Below, in pieces: positions 22,531 through 34,942 of a stretch of DNA of 47,462 nt. Source of the stretch: Paramacrobiotus richtersi. Its lineage: Eukaryota; Tardigrada; Eutardigrada; Parachela; Macrobiotidae. Location: positions 1 to 47,462 of the forward strand of contig JAQGAU010000056.1 in NCBI GenBank assembly GCA_034698045.1. The letters run 5' to 3'. The notes under the pieces are model-generated. The model was not told where the DNA came from and searched no databases. It worked only from the letters and a program-made list of their open reading frames with translations. Position 1 is the stretch's first letter. Each line of letters opens with the position of its first letter. A program made the position numbers and the translations under genes.

Positions 22531-24173
22531 ATGTATAAAATGGCCGAACGTTGGAAACCCTTGAGATGTCTCGCCTTCCTTCTGTGCGCTGCATACTGCG
22601 TGCAAGGATATGACTATACAAGAAGTAAGTAATACCTACAATGAATAATACAAGAGAAAACAACAATATTGATTTCGAATCAGGTACAGCCACGTCACAC
22701 ACGTAAAGAATGATAACTTATGCAATTCTGCATTAATACATCGACTATCAAGAGGCACGGCACTGTACTCCTTAGATTTCAAGAAGCACATGCGTATCAA
22801 CAGTACCTCAATTAATTTAGCACACGAATAACTTTTTAGTATTTCTGGCGCTAAACAGTTTAATATATTACTTTCCTGTTACAGCTAAACTGGAAAACTA
22901 CTGCGACCAGACCGTTTCTCTCCCGTGCCCCTCAGGCACTCACTCCAGCAACCGAGCCGGGAAACTGCTTTTCTACCTTGTTCCACGGGAAAACTGTATC
23001 GTCACTGTACAGACAAGTCCTGGCTGCAGCGTCCAACATGCGTACTACTTTAACATTCCGTAAGTTCAGAAAGTATTCCTTATTAGCTAACTTCTAGAGT
23101 GTAAAACGGGGGAAACGGTAACAAAAACATTGCAGGAGTTCTGAACTGGCACCGGATGATTTCGTCGAAATCTACGAAAACTCTCAACCCGGCAGCCTGG
23201 GCAATTTGATCAAGAGGATCCCCGGTGGCGCAGCTGCGCGCGGTATCGAGCCCAACTCCGTGGCACAGCTGCTGACGTCATATTCCAACAATCAACGTTT
23301 GACCTTTAAGCTGCACGTGGCTTCCAGTACGATGCGCATGTATGCGCATGAAGTGCACTTTGACTACACGATACTGAAGAGTACGTTAACGAGTAAAAAT
23401 GGTTGAAAACGCAGTTAAAACACGGTGGTACTTCGTCACCTTTCTCAATCTTTTCCAGGCCAGTCGGGAAACAGCGAAGCCTTCTGCCGCGTTCTCAGAG
23501 GCTACATGCCCAACGAGCTGATTTGCGCCGCTCAGGGTGATGAACGCGTTAACTGCCCGGCTGCATACTTTGCCACAACGGATATTTCCAATCGCGCGTT
23601 CCGTCAGCAACAGCCATGTGGTAAATAAACGGACAATGCAGATTTGTATTAGTAAATTTGCTAGTAGTACGGTACTTACGTAGCTTATTAGATATTCTCC
23701 AGTCAGGTAATTATTGTTTCATCAAACGTATAATCTACCTAGAACAATTCAACGATTGTTCCACTGTTTCAAAAAGTGCATTAATTTTACAGTCGCCACT
23801 TACGGCTCATCCACACGACCCGGCTATAACAACAATGATCCGACCACGACATACTACTATCAATCCCCACAGGCCGACCATCTAAGCGAACTATCCAACA
23901 GTATGTTCTTTTTCTGCGGGGAAATTTTCTCAATATCTTCGTTATTCTGTATTTTTTACAGAATTGAAAAGTATGAGCATCGCATGGATCTTCTTGATTC
24001 TCGTGGCGGGAACAATTCTGGGGGTGTTCCTCGTGATCCTCGTCATGCGTCTGACCGGCCAACCGCTGCCATTCATTGGACCATACAAGAAGCCGATCGG
24101 GGCCGACGATAATGTTGATCATGATACTAGTTACGTGTCCAATCCCCATTTTGATCAGCTAGTGAAGGTTTAA
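22531..24173 (+). CDS. CUB-like type I membrane protein, family copy 1
   Basis: Exons are 22531-22624, 22885-23059, 23136-23380, 23459-23620, 23793-23900 and 23962-24173. The phases agree and give 331 aa (328 if the second ATG at 22540 is used). A signal peptide (CLAFLLCAAYCVQG) is followed by a CUB-like domain beginning LENYCDQTVSLPCPS with four cysteines. Exon 3 supplies the DFVEIYEN motif and the strand LTFKLHVAS. Exon 4 is a second module with four cysteines (FCRVLRGYMPNELIC, then NCPAAYF). Exon 5 is a Thr/Tyr-rich stalk. Exon 6 encodes the membrane helix (MSIAWIFLILVAGTILGVFL onward) and a 45-residue tail. This is the most diverged member: it has two extra codons in exon 2, a shorter stalk and a different tail. 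The likely role is cell-surface recognition or adhesion; ligand unknown. Confidence 0.8.
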
Positions 24174-25090
24174 TGGAAGTGTGTACGAGAGGCTATAATT
24201 ATTACTGTCGCCTTTTTAGTTTGATTCGGAACAATATTCATCGTATTTGCCCAAGTTAAACATGTGCAACGGTGTGTTTCTGGTTAGTTTTTATCTTGAC
24301 TGTTTTTAACAGAATTCGAAGACCCTTTGAGGTCACAACCTACCGAGTAACTATCAGTTCAAATTACACAAAAAGGAACCGAAGAACGCAAGTAAACAAA
24401 TCAAAGCAATAAGCTTAGTAAAATTTTTTCTGATGCACTATAAATTACTTAGTAAATGGACGCAGGAAATGGTGCATGTGCCGGTTGTTAGATTCACAGT
24501 TTGCTATGTAAGCACGCTGTCCAAATGCCGCTCACTCATGCCTTGCTCTATCTATCGTACCGCATCGAAAAGTCGGGTACTGTGCCGGCAATAAGCGGCG
24601 CCGGCGGTTGCGTTTCAGGAAACTGGTCCACAATCGAAGAAAATTTCAATCAGATACACCGCAGACTGGCTGACTGACTCACTTCTGTTTTTCTCCTTGA
24701 AGTTCTTTCCCAATGGGTTTTGTGGTAAAGCGGTTAATCTCTTCTGTCTTAATGAAAGACCTGAAAGTTGAAACAAGCGGCTCGATCAAAGATAAACCGC
24801 CAGCGTTTCTATCTGACTGTAAGATCTTTGATGGCAACATAACTTAGAAGGTCGGTATTAACAAACGGGATGGGCGTACCATTTCATACACTTTTGTTTT
24901 ATCTACATAGATTACCGTCATTAGTCGAAAACACCGGTAATTGCTGACGCCTTCGTCAGTTGAAACTTGAAGCAGTGTGGTACTCCGGCAGTACAAGCAG
25001 CTCCTTCGCTGTCTTAAGGAATTTCTGAATTATTTTATACCGCTAAAAGTTTTTCACCTACATTTATAGGTAAACTTTCAAGGCGCAGAA
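24174..25090. other. Intergenic region upstream of copy 2
   Basis: No coding sequence seen. It contains the shared upstream block (24781-24826). The stretch 24700-25010 is alignable with the region upstream of copy 3 (28070-28320), so the upstream DNA was duplicated along with the gene. Confidence 0.55.
24781..24826 (+). promoter_or_regulatory. Conserved upstream block, copy 2
   Basis: CTCGATCAAAGATAAACCGC followed by a CAGCGTTTCTATCTGACTG stretch, 310 nt before the copy 2 ATG. The same block stands 295, 280 and 294 nt before copies 3, 4 and 6. It includes an AGATAA (GATA-type) word. It may be a promoter element, or simply well-preserved duplicated DNA. Confidence 0.4.
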
Positions 25091-27193
25091 ATGCGAGCAC
25101 TATTCAAACTGTTATTATCTCTTCTCGGCTTGGTTTTCGTGCAAGGCGATTATGACTATCCAAGGGGTCAGTTTTCGCGGCCACAGTTTCCGCAAGTATT
25201 TAAACATTGCCTATTTATACAGTAGAAGTACAGTACTTGAGCAAAATCTGTTCACTAGATTTAATAACGGAAGAATTTGTTCCTCGTACTGCTGGCACGT
25301 TTCCTTGTTATTCGTAAATTTATATTAGTACCGTCTACATTGCAGTCCAACTGGAGAACTACTGCGACCAAACTGTTTACCTGTCCTGCCCGGATTCCTC
25401 AGCCAGCAGGGCGGGAAAGCTGTATTTCTACGTTGTTCCTCTGGAAAACTGCTCCGTGACTGTACAGACTCCCGGATACTGCAGTGACAGCCATGCCATT
25501 TACTTCAATATTCAGTACGCAACGTTTTTCTAACGATCAGTTAATTATTTTGTCGTGATCTGTTACCGATTAATATTGGAGAAGTTATTCGAATTAAATA
25601 GAACAATTTTACTCGGTTAGAGGAACACCAGCAGGCACAGTCGTAACGAGATCTGTATTTTCAGTTTATAAAACTTTCGTTCTTTTCTTTTCGTTTCTTG
25701 TAATATACCACTGCGGACAGCTCATTTCTATTCAAATCTTGTTATGGTATTTTATCGCTGCGCTATTTACCGAATAGTTTCATAGTGATCCGTTAAAAAC
25801 CGCTGTAAAAAAGGGTAGGCCAATCATGATTTCCCTGCTGTGCAATGGGCCCAGTAAGCCCGTTTGCTACATATTGTATGCGGTATACCGCTCCATTTAC
25901 TGCGTTGCTGAAAACGCACATGCAGAGTACCGCAGTTCTTAAACATAAGCAATTTAGCGGTGCCGCATCGGAAAAGCTTTATTCAATGTTGGTCTCCTTT
26001 AGACGCTCGGATTTGGCGATGGGTGACTTTGTCGAGGTGTACGAAAACGTGCAGTATGGCAATAATGGCACGTTAATTAAAAGGATCCCAGGTGGTGCCA
26101 GTTTTCGCGGCTACGATCCCGCTTCAGTGGCTCAGTTACTGACATCATACAACACGCAACAACGGCTGAGAATCCACCTCAACCTGGAACCAAAAACGGC
26201 CAAGGACTACTCACACGAAGTGCACTTTGATTATACTATTCTTAGACGTACGTACAAGCATTTATATCAGACTGAGTCCTGCCATCAGGATAATTGATAA
26301 TAGCTACGAAAGCCGATAAATATTAATAAACGTAGTCTGGTTATCATATTTTCAAGAAATTACGCGTGCTTTCACCACCGAGTACTTAGTTGCATTTTGC
26401 GTAGACTAAATTGTACTGCTTTTAAATAGAGACTTCCAGATTAGGCGAAGGGTACTGTCGCGCACTGAGCGGATACATTCCCAATGATATTAGCTGCTCC
26501 GACACTAGCTCATACCTCTGGCGCGTCAGCTGTCCTTCTTCGTACACTCCAGCAGTCGGCATCACCAACCGCGCATCTGGACAGCAGAGCTGCACGCTTC
26601 GTAAGCCCATGTCGATGTCTGTCGATTTTGCAGTGTACCTACTGAGAACAGATCTGATACCTGTCTCATAGTGTAACGCTTACAACAACACAGACTTTGC
26701 AATAGTAACATCTTCAAGATCCGTCCTGCTGCTCTAAGAAACATGCGTTTTTGTTGCAGCAACGACCACCACTCGCGCCACAATGCGGTGGACCACAGCC
26801 CGCTCCTGGAACTTGCGAACAACGACGCGTTCGTGGGCACAGCGAACTTTCAACCCCAACGGCCAATCCTATGCCGGCTTGACCGCTACCCCAAGCTATG
26901 AAAATTCAGCCCAGTACGGCCATATCGTCAGCACATTCGCCGGTAGGATGTTATGCACTTTATAGAGGCAATCTCGAGGCTGATCGCTGTTAGTTGCAGC
27001 GTTAAGAAGCCTGGGCATTGCTGGCGTCTTCCTGATGGTGGTGATTGGAGTTATTCTCATTGCTCTCTTGGCCATGTTCATCATGCGCTTGGCAGGAAAA
27101 AGCCTCCCATTCGACTACTTCCAAGGGAAACAAGCGAATGGCGCCACACGCAGCGATAGTCACCCTCACTGGAACGCTCCATCTGCTTTATAA
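25091..27193 (+). CDS. CUB-like type I membrane protein, family copy 2
   Basis: Six exons: 25091-25166, 25346-25514, 26003-26247, 26430-26600, 26760-26942 and 27000-27193, giving 345 aa. Intron phases match every other copy. The start is supported by the shared CAGAAATG context. Residues 1-19 are the signal peptide. The CUB-like domain spans about 26-163: cysteines 32, 40, 61 and 71, then GDFVEVYENVQYG with an NGT glycosylation site, and HEVHFDYTIL as the closing strand. A second four-cysteine module lies at 164-220 (GYCRALSGYIP, SCPSSY, QSCTL). A Thr/Arg/Trp-rich stalk, possibly O-glycosylated, spans 221-281. The membrane helix is at about 286-311 (LGIAGVFLMVVIGVILIALL), followed by a 34-residue tail. 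The layout resembles a receptor ectodomain; I do not recognise a named family beyond CUB-like. Confidence 0.85.
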
Positions 27194-28435
27194 ATCTTAA
27201 TCAGTGCAGTCAACACAAAGCATTCTAGAGACCCGTAACCGGTCTTGTCTAATCTCATTTAAGTTCGCGAAGATCTAGATAAAAGTTCCATAAATCGGGA
27301 CCAACGGCTGGGGTCTGCTGGGTTCGAGATGTTGTAATTGTCTTTCACACTCTGCATGGTATTGAAACAACACGTGCCGCGGGCTTGCTGCGTTCGCGTT
27401 CAGCTTGGTGTACTGCAGTTTTATGTTCCGTAAAGCATGTGATACGCTTGCAGGACGTAAGGACATCGGTTTCGCTATCGAGTCACTACCGAGTAACGGG
27501 ATGCGTGTGATGCCAAAAACGCCACATATCCGGTATAGATTCATTTTCTCTCTCTAAAGGAGGACAGCTGTGCGCGGGATTCTCCGAGCTTTAACTACAG
27601 TTGCTTGCCATCTTACCAACAAGTTACTTTCAAAATATTTTGGACTGCAGATTTCACCTTGCTGTAAAGAGCCGAAGCGGTCGGGCTATATTAGCTGTCT
27701 CAGCTTGCTTGTAATGTTTGTTCCTTTCCTTCATCAGATCTTTTCGTTAACCGCTAATGGGCTACGAAAACTGGTACCGCGCAACTTAGAATTCTGAATT
27801 CCTTTGAAAACAAGCCGCCGAATGTGCGGGCTAGTGTTCGATTTTTAATTTGCTGAGCACGCTGTACAAAGTCCGCGTGCCCATGTACTGTAAGGATTCA
27901 TCGTACCAATTCGTAATGCCAGCTAGTATTTCCCGCCATAAGCGGTTTGTGCTGTGGCTCCGCTCATCAAAGTGGTCTCCACTTAGGAAAACTCTTGAAT
28001 CAGATTAACGTTAGACTCGTGTTAAACACAGCTGAATCGAACTATCGAAGTACGTACCGTTTCCCGGTGAAATTATTTTCCCGTCTGTTTTGTGGTAAAA
28101 CGGTTAAACGCTGTCTTAATCAAAGACTTGAAACAAGTGCTGCGATCAAAGATAAACTGCCAGCGTTTTTATCTGACTGCAAGATCAAATGCCAACAGTT
28201 GCTGTCTCACAAAGTAAACGGGATGGGCGTATCATGTCTTAAACTAATGTTATATGTAATTTGTGGTCATTTATCGAAAACAGTGATCATTGCTGACGTC
28301 TTCGTCAGTTGAAGCACACAGTGGTTCTCTGTTAATACAAACGGCTTATTCGCTGTTTTTTAGGAATTCGTTTAGTTGTTTCTAGTGCAAACAGCTACTT
28401 CCTCGAATCTGAAGGTGAAATTTGAAGGCACAGAA
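27194..28435. other. Intergenic region upstream of copy 3
   Basis: No coding sequence accepted. The stretch 27275-27420 is duplicated as 30585-30740 downstream of copy 3 (TCGGGACCAAC, AGATGTTGTAATTG, CGTTCGCGTTCAGC), so the tandem unit includes the 3' flank. A plus-strand frame at 27947-28312 is open for 121 codons but overlaps the conserved upstream block and lacks any domain. Confidence 0.55.
28141..28186 (+). promoter_or_regulatory. Conserved upstream block, copy 3
   Basis: GCGATCAAAGATAAACTGCC with the following ATCTGACTGCAAGATC lies 295 nt before the copy 3 ATG. It is nearly identical to the block at 24781-24826, and the match extends into flanking sequence. Confidence 0.4.
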
Positions 28436-30485
28436 ATGACGGCACTCCTGAAACTCCTCGTATCTCTTCTCGGCTTCGCTTATGTTCAAGGCGAATATGA
28501 TTTTCCAAGAGGTGAGTTTCTAGTTTACGGCATCATTGATTCACAATTTTTGGGTTCACCATTCCACATTTTTTATTTATTAAAATATTCGAACAAAATT
28601 TGTTCGCTATATTGAGGGGAGCATGGCACATTGAGAATTCGTCCTTTACCTGTGTATAAAGCTAGTTCGTTTGTTTTTTATTTGTGCATGTATACTATTG
28701 ACATTTACATTGCAGTCCGACTGGAGAGCTACTGCGACCAAACCATTTATTTGTCCTGCCCAGATTCCTCAGGCAGTAGGGCGGGAAAGCTGTATTTTTA
28801 CATTGTTCCTCTGGAAAATTGCTCCGTTACCGTGCAGACTCCCGGTTACTGTAGCGACAACCATGCTATTTATTTCAATATTCAGTAAGCACGACTGCTC
28901 AGTCTGATGAGCTTGTGGTTTGGTTCGCTAATGTCCGCAAGATAACCATTCGTTTACATAAAAATATAGCACTAGTATTAGAAGTAACCAAAAAGTTTGA
29001 TTTCTTGTATAAAAGCTGTTTCGCCTCCTGTCTTCATATTATAATAGTTGTTTGACTTTATAGTAGCTGCATGACAAAGCAAAACTTAGTAAGTTTACAA
29101 TTTGTTTCGTAGAAGGTTTCAGTAAATTAATTCAAGCCAGCTACCGTACGTGTAACCACTGAAACAGTTATTGTGATACTTATGGTACTTATGCACAGTA
29201 CGTACGTACAATAGTTCCCAAAGATACGGAAGTTAAAATACCGCATCGCAAACCAGACAAGCTTGCTCCACGGCTTGTTTTCTTTAGACGTTCGGATTTG
29301 GCGATGGATGACTTCGTCGAGGTGTACGAAAACGTGCAGTACGGCAGTAACGGCACGTTAATTAAAAGGATCCCGGGTGGTGCCAGTCCGCGCGGTTACG
29401 AACCGTCTTCCGTGGCCCAGTTATTGACATCATACAACACACAACAACGGCTGAGATTCCACCTCAATCTGGAACCGAAAACGGCCAAGGACTACTCACA
29501 TGAAGTGCACTTTGACTATACCATTGTTAGGCGTATGTACTCGTACAAGCATATGTATCAGACGGATGGGCATTAAAAGCTAAAGACTAGGAATACCGAC
29601 AGCTTTGCAAACTTTAGTAATCTTGTTTTAGGAAATAATGTATGCTTCTGCATCCGAATGCTTTACCGTAGTTTGCGTAGCTGAATTGTTCTGCGTTTAA
29701 ACAGAGACCTCACGATCAGACGAAGGGTACTGCCGCGCTCTGAATGGCTACATTCCCAATGAAATTATCTGCTCCGACAGCAGCTCATTCAACTGGCGCG
29801 TCAACTGTCCTGCGGCATACATTCCAACAGTTGGCATTACCAATCGTGCATCGGGACAGCAGAGTTGTACCCTTCGTAAGTGCTGAATACTGTGCTGCCA
29901 TTATTTGCCCGTCGATTTGTCACTTACATATACTGATAGCAGATTAGATACCTGTCTCGAAACGGTATGGAACAACAAGGACGTTATCGACAACTGGTGT
30001 CCTCAAGTTTTGTTATGTGATCAGAATCATGCATTCTTGTTTCAGCAACAACTACCACCCGCGCTACACTGCGATGGACAACAGCCCGCTCCTGGAACTT
30101 GCCGTCAACGATCCGTTCGTGGACACAGCGAACTTTCAATTCCAACGGCTACGCCTCTGGCGGCTTAACCACTACCCCAAGCTATGAGAACTCAGCGCAT
30201 TACGGCCATATCGTCAACACATTTGCCGGTAGGATGTGGATGTTGAACCCTTTACAAGAGCAATCTTGAGGCTAATCACTGTTCGTTGAAGCGCTGAGGA
30301 GTCTGGGCATTGCCGGCGTCTTCCTGATGGTGGTGATTGGAGTCATTCTCATTGCTCTATTGTCCATGTTCATCATGCGGTTGGCAGGAAAAAGCCTCCC
30401 GTTCGACTACTTCCAAGGGAAACAGGCGAATGGCGCCTCGCGCAACGATAGTCACCCTCACTGGAAGGCTCCTTCGACTTTATAA
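28436..30485 (+). CDS. CUB-like type I membrane protein, family copy 3
   Basis: Exons are 28436-28511, 28716-28884, 29288-29532, 29705-29875, 30046-30228 and 30292-30485. Every exon has the same length as in copy 2, so the product is again 345 aa. A signal peptide (LLKLLVSLLGFAYVQG) is followed by the CUB-like domain with cysteines in LESYCDQTIYLSCPD, ENCSV and GYCSD, and by the DDFVEVYENVQYG motif. The second module (EGYCRALNGYIPNEIICSD), the Thr-rich stalk, and a membrane helix and tail almost identical to copy 2 come next. The acceptor of the last intron is GAAG rather than CAG. AATAAA lies at about 30684. High identity with copy 2 across introns and flanks indicates a recent duplication or gene conversion; the helix and tail are the best-conserved part. 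Confidence 0.85.
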
Positions 30486-31316
30486 ATCTGAAATATGAAC
30501 AGAAATGAAAGCTAAAGTCACGTACAAAGCGCTCTATAGACACGCGACCGGTCTTGTCACATCTCATTTAGATTGCTGGAGAACCAGATAAAAACCAAAC
30601 CATAAATCAGCTAATCGGGACCAACAGCCAGGGTTTGCTGGGTTCAAGATGTTGTAATTGCTTTGCGCACTCTGCATATTATTGAAATAAAAAGAGCGCG
30701 GACTTGTTGCGTTCGCGTTCAGCTTGGTGTACTGCAATATGATGTTTAGTGGCAGTATGTCGGGCGCAATGCTGTGTGCTAGTCGGACAGTGTCCGCATG
30801 CCGACCTCTTACGTGCTGTTATAGACTACCAAGGGGGCCAGTCATTTAATATTCCGTTTATCATGCAGCGGGGTTATTGCTGCATGATTCACGAAAAACT
30901 ATCGACAAATCACGAGTGTTTGCACTTAAAACCAGTGTATGATTTTGTTGGAATTCTCCCGTTTTACCAATAATTACTGACCCACGCAGTGGTACAGCTG
31001 TTATTCAAAGCTTAGATCAATACCAGAAAAAAATGGCTTGATCAAAGATAACGACCAGTGTTTCTATCTTGGTGCTTGATCAGAAGCGCCACAGACAGTC
31101 TGGAAAGGTAATGGGATGTGTGTAACATGTCATAAACCGTTGTCTGATTAATTTGCCTATTTATTAACGGAAAAGCAACGTACAGGCTGTGATCACCAAA
31201 AATCTAGCCACAAGGTGAAGGGTGACTCGCAGTTACAAGCCATCTTTGAACTATCTTTAGATAGCGCTAACAGCCCTTCCATTATTGCTTCAATTAACCG
31301 TTAATAAAGTGCTGCA
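30486..31316. other. Intergenic region upstream of copy 4
   Basis: No coding sequence seen. The stretch 30585-30740 repeats 27275-27420. The upstream block is present in shortened form at 31037-31070 (CTTGATCAAAGATAACGACC, then TTTCTATCT), 280 nt before the copy 4 ATG. Confidence 0.5.
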
Positions 31317-33289
31317 ATGAGAATACTCCTGGGGTATTTGCTGTCATTTCTTCTGTTCCTAGTTTTTGTTCAAGGGAGCTATGATTATTCAGAGGGTAAG
31401 TCTACGGTTGCCGGTAAACCTAGCTTTCGGGTATTGTTTGTTTGCAGGTTTTTATTCCGTTTGTATGTATTTGTATGTCGTTAACCCTGATAGCTTTGCA
31501 GTCCGACTGGAGGACTACTGCGACCAAACCGTTTATTTGTCCTGTCCTGATTCCTCATCCAACAGGGCGGGAACCCTGTACTTCTTAGCCGTTCCTCTAG
31601 AAAATTGCTCTGTGAGCGTGCAGACCGTGGGCGATTGTAGTGCCAACCATGCTATTTATTTCAACATTCGGTACGTATGCCAATTCAACCCATGAGGTTG
31701 TCTGACAAGCTACATGAAAAATAAAAGAAATATTTTTAATTTATTTTAACTGTTTCCGTCCGCATTTATAAGGGATTGACCCCTTATTGAAAAGCTCGAC
31801 ACATTCCCACTGAAAAGACAACAACAACAGATCATTCGTGTAGTCCCCTAAGAACAATCTTAAAAAGAGATGGTAACAATTGAACACTCACATTTGATGG
31901 GCAAATATTAGGCTGCAGAATTTTTTCCGTCATATCTTGAACAGTCTCAATTCCGTTACCTGCAGATGTAGTAAAAGATGTCATTAAACATGTGACAGTC
32001 ATGCACAACAAGTTATTTTAACCTGTTTCTGGTGGTCGTGGTATGCATTTTTATACGAGCCCGGTTTCTGGGTAGCGCATCATCCAACAAATAATTACTA
32101 TCCCTGGCTCTGTTGTTCCAGCCGTTCGGAGTTGGCGATGGGTGACTTCCTCGAAGTGTACGAAAACGTGCAGTCTGGCAGTAACGGTACGCTAATTAAA
32201 AGGATCCCGGGAGGTGCCAGTCCGCGCAGCCCCCAACCCTCTTCAGTGGCCCAGTTGCTGACTTCATACAACACACAGCAAAAACTGAGATTCCACCTTA
32301 ATATTGAACCAGAAACTGCCAGGGAGTACTCACATGACGTGCACTTTGATTATACCATTGTGCGACGTACGTGCAGGCATTTCTAAAGGACTGTGGTTAC
32401 GGTGTCTAATAATTGCATAATAATTTTAATCTTTCTTCCTTCGAACAGAGACCTCAAGATCAGATGAAGGGCACTGTCGCGCGCTGAGCGGATACATGCC
32501 CAATGAAATTATCTGCCTCGACCGGTTATCGAGCTGGCGCGTCCACTGCCCTGCTGCATATGCTCCAGCAGTTGGCATTACAAATCGCGCATCTGGACTT
32601 CAGACCTGCACGCTCTGTAAGTGCTGAGTATTGTGACCAGCAGTAGGCTGTCGATTTTTTGTCGTATGAAAAACAAACTGAATTCGTGTTTTGAAGTGGA
32701 ACGTTTCTAATAACGCCAACCTGTCGACTAGTAGTATTGTCAAGGTCCGTGACGTTTCTCTCAGAATCGTGAATTGTGTTTGCAGCAACGACTACAACCC
32801 GCGCTGCAAGGTGGACCACAACTCGCTCCTGGAACTTGCGGACAACGACACGTTCGTGGACACAGCAAAGGATCAACCCCTCCGGCTACTCCACGTTCAC
32901 CACTACCCAGCCTTATGAACAGTCAGCGCTGTACGGTCATATTGACCGGACTTTTGCTGGTAGGCTGTTTGTTGTATAAGTACTACGCAAACGCAGTCAG
33001 TTTAGTTGATTGGTCGGTGTTGGCTGTAGAGCTGCGGAGTTTAGGCATCGCGGGTGTCTTGCTGATGGTAGTGATTGGAGTTCTTCTTATTGCCGTGCTG
33101 GTGATGTTTATCCTGCGCTTGGCAGGAAAGGGATTCCGTTCAATTCCGTTGAATTGTTTCGAAAGAAAACCAAAGAATGGCGGTACGAGCAGCGATGGTC
33201 ACCCTCCGTGGAGCGCTAATTCGGCTTTAAAAATCGCTGTATCACAAAGATTCAGGATAAAAACTAATAGAAAACATGGGACTGGTTGA
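31317..33289 (+). CDS. CUB-like type I membrane protein, family copy 4, extended tail
   Basis: Exons are 31317-31395, 31502-31670, 32122-32366, 32449-32616, 32786-32959 and 33030-33289, in frame, giving 364 aa. The domain order is as in copies 2 and 3: signal peptide (YLLSFLLFLVFVQG), CUB-like domain (LEDYCDQTVYLSCPD, then GDFLEVYENVQSG), second cysteine module (GHCRALSGYMPNEIICLD), Thr-rich stalk, helix (GIAGVLLMVVIGVLLIAVLV). The stop used by copies 2 and 3 (TTA TAA) reads TTA AAA here, so translation continues 20 codons to a TGA at 33287. The added tail is basic. Exon 4 is one codon shorter and exon 5 three codons shorter than in copies 2 and 3. This copy is the closest relative of the broken copy 5. 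Confidence 0.82.
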
Positions 33290-34431
33290 GCTTCCTCTTA
33301 CTTAATTTATTATTAGTTAAAAAAGTGGTTTACTGTCTTTTAGTTACCATGGGGCAAATACAGAATATATCAATCATTGTTTGGGTTTTCCTTGTTTGCG
33401 TTACCACGTGTGGTATTTTTGCAATGAATTAAAATACTACATTGGTTTGTCTCTGCTGAGTTGCAGTAGCATTTAATTTCGGCTTACTTAGCCTTACTGT
33501 ACTGCAATTTGTGTTCAACAAAAGGTTCTTGCATGTATTTTTGACTGTATGCAGTGTGAGAAGGTGAAGAACAGCCGTCAGTACGACGAAGCGACCAAAA
33601 GTCAATTCTAACTGAAGAATCCTCAGTAAGGACAATGACAATGACGAGAAAGCGTTAAGGGATGCCCTCCAGCAACTCCCAGGCAAGGAGCTCATAATAT
33701 GAGAACTATGTACAATTGTTTTCTGCATTCGAGAGTCGATGCACATGCCATTCCATCGGTTCATGTGGCCCAGAACGCACATACTGAACACACAGATATG
33801 TATACACTGGTACTGCTAATTATTACACATAGCCATCGAAAGCCTGCATCGCAATTTTTATTTTTTTTTCCAGAAAAAATAGCTAAACAAAACTAACACT
33901 GAGAAGGCGGTTCAATGGAGAAATGATTTGCTGCTTGTGAAGCATGACAACTACATTTTAACACAAAGTATCCTGACAACTGGGATTGCTCATCTCAGCT
34001 GTTTCTGTGAAATACTTCCACGGACATTCATGCAGAAGCTTGTTTTTCCTTCGAAATTCGCTCTCGATCTCTGGTGGCTAGTAAATATTATTTGGACTGT
34101 ACTACCGTCACAACCAACAATGAACTGAGTGGAACAAATTCTCCAGCATAAGTAGACGGTTACTTTCGAGTGTAGACCTATAATATTACTAGGAAAGTGC
34201 ACTCGCTCGTTGCGGGCACTGAAAGACCGAAGCGAAGGAAAGCAGTTTCATGTAAGCAAATTCTGCCAAGGCTAAGAAGATCGCGTGTCTGTTTGCCATT
34301 CGCAATGAGAAGAGAGAAATTCAGCGTTTTTCGATTCATTTTAACAGTGTGCCGCTTTCGTTTCGATTCTGATAGAGTTCAAAACGAACAGCTGGTCCTA
34401 GCCTAAACCGTTCCCAGCTGGTTCCACCCCG
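33290..34431. other. Intergenic, no gene seen
   Basis: The first 90 bases are the 3' flank shared with copy 5 (to about 33378, matching about 40795). The remainder has short overlapping frames on both strands without motifs. Confidence 0.5.
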
Positions 34432-34857
34432 AACAGAATTGCACAATACCGGCGACCGATACACAGACACCAGAATTCCAGTTTTGGTTAGTACATATTG
34501 CCGGAAATTGCGCAGTAATAGTGACCGACATACTGCCGACAAAAACCAGCTTTGTAACTAACTAAGTATGTGACTTAGGGCCGAAAATTGCGCAATATTG
34601 GTGAACGACACACAGACACCAATCCCCCAGGTCTGGTGAGTATCTAGGAAAGAAAATTGCGCCATTGTGGTGACTGTCAGCTGTCCGTCACACAGACGCC
34701 AAAAACCCCAGGTGAGGTGAGCATGTAGGGCCAGAAAGTGAGCAACAATGGCGACCGACACAAAGACACCAAAACTCAAGTTTTGGTGAATACATAAGGC
34801 CAGAAATTGCGCAATGTGGACGTACACACAGACACCAAAAACCCAGTTTTGCTGAGC
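34432..34857. repeat. Minisatellite, about 70-80-bp unit, six copies
   Basis: Units begin near 34432, 34502, 34583, 34652, 34731 and 34800. Each shows the order GAAAATTGCGCAAT, GGTGACCGACACACAGACACC, AAAACYCAGTTTTGGTGAG and a TAGGGCC-like end. Copies differ by about 10-25 percent and by small indels. No coding role is apparent. Confidence 0.8.
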
Positions 34858-34942
34858 ATTATTATTAATTATTAAATTTGGGATAATAATAATTTTTAAT
34901 AATATTAAATATTATTAATAAATATTAAAAATAAATAATAAT
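34858..34942. repeat. ATT/AAT low-complexity tract
   Basis: Almost pure A and T built from ATT and AAT words, with strong self-complementarity. It separates the minisatellite from a related GACCGACCGACGG segment at 34946-34976. Confidence 0.8.

Noticed and set aside
27947-28312. 121-codon plus frame between copies 2 and 3
   Set aside because: It covers the duplicated upstream block, and the equivalent sequence before copy 2 does not keep the frame open.
32526-32876. 116-codon minus frame opposite exon 5 of copy 4
   Set aside because: Mirror of the Thr-rich stalk coding sequence on the plus strand; the plus frame is supported by phase and paralogues.
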